In this document: positions 1-6,678 of the stretch, piece after piece
Position numbering within the stretch: position 1 is the stretch's first letter
How the letters are laid out: each line of letters begins with the position of its first letter
NCBI GenBank assembly: GCA_033584155.1
Contig: CP138355.1
Span: 3,853,826 to 3,917,825, forward strand
DNA length: 64,000 nucleotides
DNA from: Candidatus Electrothrix scaldis
Lineage (GTDB): Bacteria > Desulfobacterota > Desulfobulbia > Desulfobulbales > Desulfobulbaceae
Direction: 5' to 3'
Notes under the pieces: model-generated
What the model saw: the letters and a program-made list of their open reading frames with translations, nothing else
What the model was told of the DNA's origin: nothing
Database searches by the model: none
Translations under genes and position numbers: made by a program

Positions 1-117
1 AGCGACACTCATACCGAACTCATCATAATCCGACACAAAATCGTCCTGCCAGTTCGCCTGAGCAATCCCGGCTCCAAACAAAATCATCAGCACCGTAATG
101 CAAAGAATCTTCTTCAT
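1..117 (-). CDS. secreted protein, N-terminal part only
   Basis: The reading frame starts at an ATG (minus strand, 115-117) and runs off the left edge, so only 39 residues are visible. They begin with a clear signal peptide (MKKILCITVLMILFGAGIAQA) ending in an AQA-type signal peptidase I site, followed by NWQDDFVSDYDEFG. A GGAGGGAAC ribosome binding site lies just before the ATG. The protein should be exported to the periplasm or outside. The mature part is too short to assign a family. Confidence 0.75.
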   Translation of the reverse strand, partial: MKKILCITVLMILFGAGIAQANWQDDFVSDYDEFGMSVA

Positions 118-254
118 GTTCCCTCCAGCCAATCTTTATTTTTTTCTTCACCCGTATAAAAATTTAAATTATTCTATCCGGTAAATAAACAAAAGTAAAT
201 ATATCTTTCTTCGATTTTATCTTGCATAAGGAGCTGACGACCTGTCTCCATTTT

Positions 255-755
255 TTACCATTCTTCACTGAATGCAAGCAGCACTGTTTTACGCTGACTC
301 TTAAACTGTCTATACTCAACCCCAGACTTTTCCAGCATAATTTTCGAGGCTCTCACTGTATCAGTATCCCTATATTTATCAGACAAATAGATAATCTCTT
401 CTATTCCTGACTGAATAATCACTTTGGTGCATTCATTACAAGGGAAGAGCGCCACATAGATACGGCAACCTGAAAGGTTACGCGAGGTTGCATTCAGAAC
501 CGCATTTAATTCAGCATGACAGACATAAGGATACTTGGTATCCAGATACGCTCCTTCACGATTCCAAGGCAGTTCATCATCAGAGCATCCCCAGGGGAAT
601 CCGTTATATCCAACGCCGACAATCTTGTTATCAGAGTCCGCCACACAGGCACCTACCTGCGTATTCGGATCTTTTGAGCGCTGCCCAGAAAGCAACGCCA
701 CTGCCATAAAGTACTCATCCCAGCTCAGGCAATCAGTCCGCTTTCCCGTTTCCAT
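255..755 (-). CDS. dCMP deaminase family protein
   Basis: 166-residue zinc-dependent cytidine/deoxycytidylate deaminase. The fold is recognisable from the HAE motif (His80, Glu82: zinc ligand and proton shuttle) and the PCNEC motif (Cys106, Cys109: the two other zinc ligands), plus the early NTQVGACV strand typical of dCMP deaminases (ComEB/DCTD). The family converts dCMP to dUMP, which feeds thymidylate synthesis. The length is normal for the family (about 150-180). It stands alone, with an intergenic gap on both sides. Assignment to the dCMP rather than another deaminase subgroup rests on the overall pattern from memory. Confidence 0.88.
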   Translation of the reverse strand: METGKRTDCLSWDEYFMAVALLSGQRSKDPNTQVGACVADSDNKIVGVGYNGFPWGCSDDELPWNREGAYLDTKYPYVCHAELNAVLNATSRNLSGCRIYVALFPCNECTKVIIQSGIEEIIYLSDKYRDTDTVRASKIMLEKSGVEYRQFKSQRKTVLLAFSEEW

Positions 756-842
756 ATTCTCCGGTTAATCCCACCACATCAATACACATACTCTCGCTAC
801 CGGAATCACACCGGGGTACGGTCGTTACTCTTCTTGCTCTTT

Positions 843-1781
843 TCACTGGCTTGGCTGCTCAGCAGAGCTCGCCCTTTTTTGAAACTTCTTTCTGCGATTT
901 CGCCAATCCGAATCACCGGTGCTTTTCTCAATAAATTGCTGAATAGCCATGAAATAATATTTTCCACCAATACTGATCAGAGAATTATGATCAGCACCTG
1001 GAACAACCTGTAACTCCTTGACACGAGCCCCACTTTCTGCGTGTAATTTTTCTGCCTGCCAAAGAGGAATAAGGGTATCCAATTGGCCGTGGAGAAGAAA
1101 TGTAGGTTTGGTTACATTCTTAATTTTACCTACATTATTAAAGGCCTGTTCCTCAGTAATATCAATTGAGGATATATCTGCCCCAAGTGTTTCTGCTAAA
1201 GGTAAGGTTTCAGCAAAACCGCTTTCAATGATCATCCCACTGATTTCATCATTATATGAACGGGCAAGCTCAATGGCTGAGGCAGAGCCCAAAGATCGCC
1301 CCATAATAAAGATGACGTTTCGATATTCCCGCTCTGTCAGCATTCTTTTCAGCTCTGCATACAACACATGACAGTCGGCAAGCAAAGAGGAAAAAGAGGG
1401 CGTTCCATCACTCCAACCATAGCCACGATAATCTGTAACCAGCAAATTGAGTCCGTATCGCACATATTCCGGGCCAATCATATCATAATCAGCAACGACC
1501 TCACCGTTGCCATGAAAAAAAAGAATGGTTGGCCTGTCTTTGCCTGCTACATAAAAACGACACCCGATCCCAATGCCAGGTTCGACCTCAATCTCAATAT
1601 CTTCAGCATTGGGAGGTAAAGGTGTTCGCGCTGTTGTACGGGGATGAAAAAGAATACGCTGTACTTCCGGGCGATCCATAGGGTTCTCCACTGATGTTTC
1701 CTGACGGCCACAGCTCCATAACAGCGTCCATATCAACAAAAGGAAAAACGCCGGGAGCAGTGTCAGTCGGAATGAGTTCAT
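843..1781 (-). CDS. alpha/beta hydrolase lipoprotein
   Basis: 312-residue alpha/beta hydrolase. The chosen start (MNSFRLTLLP) gives a signal peptide ending in a lipobox (LLWSC, Cys24), so it is probably a membrane-anchored lipoprotein; a longer frame up to 1844 would run into a palindromic repeat and lose the signal. Oxyanion motif FFHGNG, nucleophile elbow GRSLGS (Ser163), Asp235 in HGQLDTLIP and His265 in GADHNS form a plausible catalytic triad. It resembles ABHD13/YqkD-like serine hydrolases; the substrate cannot be told. Confidence 0.85.
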   Translation of the reverse strand: MNSFRLTLLPAFFLLLIWTLLWSCGRQETSVENPMDRPEVQRILFHPRTTARTPLPPNAEDIEIEVEPGIGIGCRFYVAGKDRPTILFFHGNGEVVADYDMIGPEYVRYGLNLLVTDYRGYGWSDGTPSFSSLLADCHVLYAELKRMLTEREYRNVIFIMGRSLGSASAIELARSYNDEISGMIIESGFAETLPLAETLGADISSIDITEEQAFNNVGKIKNVTKPTFLLHGQLDTLIPLWQAEKLHAESGARVKELQVVPGADHNSLISIGGKYYFMAIQQFIEKSTGDSDWRNRRKKFQKRASSAEQPSQ

Positions 1782-1807
1782 TACAATACTCAGGGGTTTC
1801 GGGATGC

Positions 1808-1871
1808 TGTAGGGACAGGTCCCCTGTGCCTGCCCGGTAAGCAAGGGCGAACACAGGGATTCCCCCCTACG
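1808..1871. repeat. dispersed palindromic repeat
   Basis: An imperfect inverted repeat of about 64 bp. The left arm begins GTAGGGACAGGTCCCCTGTG and ends TGCCC; the right arm runs GGGCGAACACAGGGATT to CCCCCCTAC, its approximate reverse complement, with a loop of about 8 nt. Part of the right arm (AAGGGCG-ACAC-...-CCCCTACG) recurs at 17322-17351. It looks like a REP/MITE-type element sitting between genes. Confidence 0.6.
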
Positions 1872-1877
1872 CTGCTG

Positions 1878-2123
1878 TCATTCTTGACCAATCCGAGTCG
1901 CTGTTTTAAGCCGAACCAGCTTATACAACAAGACCACAAAGGGGGCACTATGATATAACAAGTCAAAAATGTCAATCGGTCTCACTAAGGTCCCATTTGC
2001 CAACATGCGAATCTTCCCAACAAGATGGGGTTCCGGGACAAAGGGAGCACCTCCCAGAATCAGAACGATAACCAACAAAGGTGGCAAAGGGAGCGCATCT
2101 ATCCATGCTCCAATTTTGTTCAT
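1878..2123 (-). CDS. small membrane protein
   Basis: 81 residues with two hydrophobic segments (about 12-28 and 57-70) separated by PFVPEPHLVGKIRMLANGT and RPIDIFDL. Short proteins with this PFxPEPHL...RPIDIFD pattern are common in proteobacteria and are often labelled RND-transporter-like without functional proof. It ends 30 nt after the end of ppsR's coding strand neighbour region and is probably transcribed with ppsR and the cytochrome. No catalytic residues are visible; the role is unknown. Confidence 0.7.
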   Translation of the reverse strand: MNKIGAWIDALPLPPLLVIVLILGGAPFVPEPHLVGKIRMLANGTLVRPIDIFDLLYHSAPFVVLLYKLVRLKTATRIGQE

Positions 2124-2152
2124 TTTTTTACCTTATATTTTTATCTTACAGC

Positions 2153-2968
2153 TCATCTTTTCTTCTTCGAAATACCGAGCAATTGGGTTATCTGCACAGC
2201 AAGCTCTTCAATGGATTTCCCCTCGGTATTCAAGGTATTAATCCCATGTCGCATATAGAGCTGTTCAGCCTGCCCTATTTCTGCCCTGCAGGTTGCCAAC
2301 TGCGCATAGGAGCTGCCCTTATACCGTTCTTCCCTGATCCTGTGGAGAAACTGGGGAGAAATCGTCAAGCCCACGGTTCGCTTACGGTTACGAATAATAT
2401 CAGCAGGCAGTTCATACGCTTCCAGATGATCGGCAGTCATCGGGAAATTGGCGGTTTTTAGTCCCATATGGGTGGCCAGATAAACACTGACCGGAGTTTT
2501 TCCTGTTCTCGACACACCGACCAAAATAATTTCCGCCTGATCATAGCCGCTGGTTCGCTGCCCATCATCATGTTCTATAGTATAATGAATTGCCTCAACC
2601 CGCTTATCCGGCTTGGCGTCATCACGGTTTCGAAAGACACCGGGCTGGCGTAAGGCCTGGGCTTCAAGCTTCACTTCAAGCTTATCCAAAAGACCGCCGT
2701 AGAGATCAAAAAGTTCAATCTCTGCCTTATCAAAGACAGCGAGTACCTCGGAATTAATTATGGTGCAAAAAACCAATGGGAGCAGGCCGCCTGACTGTTT
2801 TAAGATATGGGTAACAGCCTTTTCCGCATCATGCGGCGTTCTGACAAAGGGAATTTTTTCCTCATTAAGCCCAATGGCGGGAAACTGACAGAGCAAGGAT
2901 TTACCGATATCCTCTGTCAGCAATGCTGTTGAATCGGAAACATAATACACATCTTTCACCGTCCACAT
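2153..2968 (-). CDS. ppsR: PEP synthase / PPDK regulatory protein
   Basis: 271-residue DUF299 bifunctional kinase/pyrophosphorylase. This family adds phosphate (from ADP) to, and removes it from, a threonine of phosphoenolpyruvate synthase or pyruvate phosphate dikinase, so it switches gluconeogenic PEP formation. The P-loop GVSRTGKT (151-158) is intact and is followed by SVYLATHMGLKTANFPM, typical of the family; the N-terminal YYVSDSTALLTEDIGKSLL is also characteristic. Length is normal. An AGGAG site precedes the ATG. It follows the cytochrome gene by 8 nt, so the two are likely cotranscribed. Confidence 0.93.
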   Translation of the reverse strand: MWTVKDVYYVSDSTALLTEDIGKSLLCQFPAIGLNEEKIPFVRTPHDAEKAVTHILKQSGGLLPLVFCTIINSEVLAVFDKAEIELFDLYGGLLDKLEVKLEAQALRQPGVFRNRDDAKPDKRVEAIHYTIEHDDGQRTSGYDQAEIILVGVSRTGKTPVSVYLATHMGLKTANFPMTADHLEAYELPADIIRNRKRTVGLTISPQFLHRIREERYKGSSYAQLATCRAEIGQAEQLYMRHGINTLNTEGKSIEELAVQITQLLGISKKKR

Positions 2969-2976
2969 GGCAAGGT

Positions 2977-3270
2977 CTACTCCTTTTCAAGCTGCCGGAC
3001 CTGATCAACCCGCTTATGGCAGAACAGACAACGGTAGGGTTTGGGGTGGGTATCTGGCAAGGGCTTTACTTTATCTGCTGCATGGCACTCCAGACAATTT
3101 CCTTCAGCCTGCTTGCGATCCATATCCATAAATCGCTCGTGATTATGATTACGGGGCATATGGGGTGTTGTTTCCGGGGGGGCGCTCCATAAAAAATAGA
3201 AAAGACCGCCGCAAATTAAAACAAAGAAGACGTGATAAACAAGAAGGTTCTTTTTCTTTTTTTCTGCCAT
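2977..3270 (-). CDS. membrane-anchored diheme cytochrome c
   Basis: 97 residues from the chosen ATG (MAEKKKKN); an upstream in-frame ATG at 3300 is possible. One N-terminal membrane segment (about 9-27) is followed by a short exported domain with two CxxCH heme sites (CLECH and CLFCH) near the C-terminus, and extra histidines (HMPRNHNHERF) that could be distal ligands. The layout suggests a small periplasmic-facing electron carrier of the NapB/NrfH-like size class. The partner is not encoded next to it. Confidence 0.82.
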   Translation of the reverse strand: MAEKKKKNLLVYHVFFVLICGGLFYFLWSAPPETTPHMPRNHNHERFMDMDRKQAEGNCLECHAADKVKPLPDTHPKPYRCLFCHKRVDQVRQLEKE

Positions 3271-3558
3271 TGAAATACATCCGAGACGTAAGGTCAGCAC
3301 GCGAAAAGACCTTATTCACTGCGCCTGACATTTTTTGCACCTTGTATATTGGTTTCCGATTGTATATTGACTACACAGTTATTACCCTGAGCATAATGAC
3401 TTTTCTTCTGCCTTCTGTGACATTTTATCGTCCCGTGCTCGTGCTTTTCCCCTGTACACTCTGATAGACTTTTTCACTATACACGAAGCAGAAAAAATAT
3501 AAAATAATTCATGCGCACTTTCATTTTTCTTCATCAAACCATAAAAAATACACTTCTC

Positions 3559-6225
3559 ATGAGACAAGACACGACAAAGTACCTCAAAGATTATCGCCCC
3601 TATCCTTTCACCCTCTCCACGGTTGACCTCCGTTTTGAACTGGATCCAACCCAGACCCGAGTGCTTACCCGCATCTCCATGCAACGCAATGCATACGGCC
3701 AGGAGAACAACTCTGCCCTGGAACTCATGGGCGAGTCTCTGGAACTGGTCTCTGTACACATTGATATGGTTCCGTTGACAAAGGATGAATACAGCTATGA
3801 TGGCAACATTCTTCGGATCCCAGAAGTACCGAATCAGTTCACTCTGGCAGTTGAGACGATCATCAACCCACAGGAAAACACGGCCCTGGAAGGATTATAC
3901 CTTTCCTCAGGAAACTACTGCACCCAGTGTGAGGCAGAGGGCTTCCGTCGTATTACCTGTTATCCCGACCGACCGGATGTCCTGGCGGTCTTCACTACCA
4001 TTATCATCGGTCCCAAAGACAGCTGCCCGGTCCTGCTGGCCAACGGCAACCGAACAGCCCAGGGAGAACTTCTTGATGGTCGCCATTTTGCCACCTGGCA
4101 CGACCCCTTTCCCAAACCCAGCTATCTCTTTGCCCTGGTTGCGGGCGACCTCACCTGCATTGAGGACACCTTCACCACCATGTCTGGCCGCGACATTGCC
4201 CTCCATATTTATGTGGAGCACCGCAATAAGGAAAAATGCGGCCATGCTATGGAATCGCTCAAGCATTCCATGCGCTGGGACGAGCAGACCTTTGGCCGGG
4301 AGTATGACCTCGACACCTATATGATCGTTGCTGTGGATGATTTCAATATGGGGGCCATGGAAAATAAGGGGCTGAACATCTTCAACTCCAAATACGTCCT
4401 GGCCCGCCCGGAAACAGCAACGGATGCGGATTACGAGGGAATCGAGGGCGTTATCGGTCATGAGTATTTCCATAACTGGTCCGGTAACCGGGTGACCTGC
4501 CGGGACTGGTTTCAGCTCAGCCTCAAGGAAGGCCTGACGGTTTTCCGGGATCAGGAGTTTTCAGCGGACATGGGTTCCAGGGCCGTGAAACGGATTCATG
4601 ATGCAGACATCATGCGTTCTTTTCAGTTTCGTGAGGACGGCGGTCCTATGGCCCATCCGGTCCGTCCTGACTCTTACATGGAAATCAATAATTTTTACAC
4701 CCTGACAGTGTATAATAAGGGGGCAGAAGTCATTCGCATGCTCCACACCTTACTGGGTCGAGAGGGCTTCCGCAAGGGCATGGACCTCTATTTTGAACGC
4801 CATGACGGCCAGGCTGTGACCTGTGATGATTTTATCCAGTCCCTCCAGGATGCCCAGCTGGCAGAAAATCAACTGGATTTCGAGCAGTTCAAGCTATGGT
4901 ACAGTCAGGCAGGAACACCGACCGTCACAATTTCTCAAAATTATGATTCTGCAAACCAGGAATACACCCTGACTGCCCAACAGAGCTGCCCGGATACGCC
5001 GGATCATAACGGCAAGAACAAGCGCCCCTTCCTCCTGCCGCTCTGCATCGGTCTCCTGGATAGCAAAGGGCAGGACATGGAACTGCATCTGCACGATGAG
5101 GGAAAGAGCAACGGAAGCAATGGCACCTTGATCCTGCACCGGGAGGAGCAGCAATTCCGTTTCACCGGGATGCAGGAAAAACCCGTGCTTTCCCTGAATC
5201 GGAATTTTTCTGCGCCCATCAAGGTGGTTTCTGATCTCGGCGAAGAAGAACTGGCCTTTCTCATGGCCCATGACAGCGACCCATTCAACCGCTGGGATGC
5301 CGGGCAACAACTGGGCCTGCGCTACCTCCTGGCCGGGATTGAGGATTGGCAGCAAGGCAAGGAGCTGACCGTTCCAGCCATCTTTCATCAGGCCTTTGAT
5401 CGTCTCCTCTGTGATGAAACAACCGACCCGGCCTTTCTGGCCTCTGCCCTGACGCTCCCTTCCGAGACCTGGATCAGCCAGCAGCTCAGCGTCATTGAAC
5501 CGGAGGCGGTGCATGTCACCCGCCAAGCCTTCCGGCTGCAACTAAGCTGGCAGCATCGGGATACTCTCTATGAGAACTATTACACACTTGGAACAGAGGA
5601 GCCGTACCGCTACTCGGCAGAAGAGGCGGCCCGCCGGGCCCTGCGCAACTGTCATCTCGCCTACCTGCTGGCCCCGGAAACGGAAGAACCGATTTCCGAG
5701 GAATTACTGAAGATAGGCATGGAGCAATACCGGGAGGCTGATAACATGACCGATGCCCTGGCTGCGCTGCGGGCTGTCGTCAATGCGGATCGGGCAGCCG
5801 GAGACGAGTTGCTGGCAGATTTTTACAGCCGCTGGCAGAATGATCCTTTGGTGCTGGACAAATGGCTCACGCTTCAGGCCACCTGCTCCCTGCCCGGCAC
5901 CCTGGAACGGGTTCAGGAGCTGATGGGGCATCCCGCTTTCAGCATGCGCAACCCCAATAAAGTCCGCGCCCTTGTCGGGGGCTTTTGCAGCAATCAGTAT
6001 TCGTTCCACGCCAGGGATGGCAAGGGCTATGACTTCCTGGTTGCTTGCATCACCGAGCTGGACCCGATGAATCCCCAGGTTGCGGCCCGCATGGTTGCTC
6101 CCCTGAGCAGGTGGAAACAATATGATCAGGAGCGACAGGGACTCATGAAGGCGGCTCTGGAACGGATAGCGGCCCTGCCGGGTCTTTCGCGGGATGTGGG
6201 GGAGATTGTGGAGAAAAGTATGTAG
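3559..6225 (+). CDS. pepN: aminopeptidase N
   Basis: 888-residue M1 metallopeptidase, the usual length for bacterial PepN. The GAMEN exopeptidase motif (about 265-269) and HEYFH zinc site (His301, Glu302, His305) with the third ligand Glu324 in LKEGLTVF are intact, and the C-terminal helical domain is full length. It removes N-terminal residues from peptides in the cytosol. The start MRQDTTKYLKDYRPYPF is chosen because it aligns with other PepN proteins; an upstream in-frame ATG at 3511 lacks support. The stop lies just before a 21-nt repeat array. Confidence 0.96.
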   Translation: MRQDTTKYLKDYRPYPFTLSTVDLRFELDPTQTRVLTRISMQRNAYGQENNSALELMGESLELVSVHIDMVPLTKDEYSYDGNILRIPEVPNQFTLAVETIINPQENTALEGLYLSSGNYCTQCEAEGFRRITCYPDRPDVLAVFTTIIIGPKDSCPVLLANGNRTAQGELLDGRHFATWHDPFPKPSYLFALVAGDLTCIEDTFTTMSGRDIALHIYVEHRNKEKCGHAMESLKHSMRWDEQTFGREYDLDTYMIVAVDDFNMGAMENKGLNIFNSKYVLARPETATDADYEGIEGVIGHEYFHNWSGNRVTCRDWFQLSLKEGLTVFRDQEFSADMGSRAVKRIHDADIMRSFQFREDGGPMAHPVRPDSYMEINNFYTLTVYNKGAEVIRMLHTLLGREGFRKGMDLYFERHDGQAVTCDDFIQSLQDAQLAENQLDFEQFKLWYSQAGTPTVTISQNYDSANQEYTLTAQQSCPDTPDHNGKNKRPFLLPLCIGLLDSKGQDMELHLHDEGKSNGSNGTLILHREEQQFRFTGMQEKPVLSLNRNFSAPIKVVSDLGEEELAFLMAHDSDPFNRWDAGQQLGLRYLLAGIEDWQQGKELTVPAIFHQAFDRLLCDETTDPAFLASALTLPSETWISQQLSVIEPEAVHVTRQAFRLQLSWQHRDTLYENYYTLGTEEPYRYSAEEAARRALRNCHLAYLLAPETEEPISEELLKIGMEQYREADNMTDALAALRAVVNADRAAGDELLADFYSRWQNDPLVLDKWLTLQATCSLPGTLERVQELMGHPAFSMRNPNKVRALVGGFCSNQYSFHARDGKGYDFLVACITELDPMNPQVAARMVAPLSRWKQYDQERQGLMKAALERIAALPGLSRDVGEIVEKSM

Positions 6226-6237
6226 AAGGCGCGCCTG

Positions 6238-6594
6238 CTGACGGACATGTAAAAGCTGCTGCGCAAGGTGTGAATGCTGCGTTGCAAGATATGAAAGGAG
6301 TTTTTACATGTCTGCATGCTGTGTTTAGATGTTGAGATGCTCTGTTCAAAGGTATGAACAGAGTATTTATACGTTGAAAAGCTTATCACAAACCTTTGAA
6401 AGCTTCCGACAAACGTCTCAACAGAGCTTGCAAAGATATAAAAGCTCTCAACACTCGTTGAAACAGAGGTCTTGGACGAATAAAACCTCCTTGCAAACAT
6501 CTGTAAGCTCTTGCGGGATGTTGTGAAGCTTGTCCTGAACGTCCCAAAGGTTGTTTTGCATGTCTGAAAGCTGGTTGCGGATATGGAGGGGCGG
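6238..6594. repeat. degenerate 21-nt tandem array (17 units)
   Basis: Cutting the sequence every 21 nt from 6238 gives 17 consecutive units without spacers. They share a loose pattern close to TTGCAAAcgTnTGAAAGCT: for example units at 6490 (CTTGCAAACATCTGTAAGCT), 6427 (CTTGCAAAGATATAAAAGCT) and 6553 (GTTTTGCATGTCTGAAAGCT). The period is exactly seven codons, and the minus strand reads S-[FVIM]-x-T-x-x-x heptads across most of it. It fills the whole gap between pepN and the ROCO gene. Not CRISPR: no spacers and no strict repeat. Confidence 0.8.
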
Positions 6595-6678
6595 TTCGCG
6601 AACCGCCCGTACCTCTGTCGGTACAGGCTAAAAGATCAGATTCTTCTTGCGGCGTTTCTTTTGCTGATACAGGATATT

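Noticed and set aside
6126-6500. Minus-strand frame of 124 aa across the first 21-nt array
   Set aside because: It is open because the period is a multiple of three; it overlaps the end of pepN, has no good ribosome binding site and shows only heptads. Kept as a repeat, not a gene.
6238-6594. CRISPR array
   Set aside because: Units are contiguous without spacers, strongly degenerate and there are no cas genes nearby.
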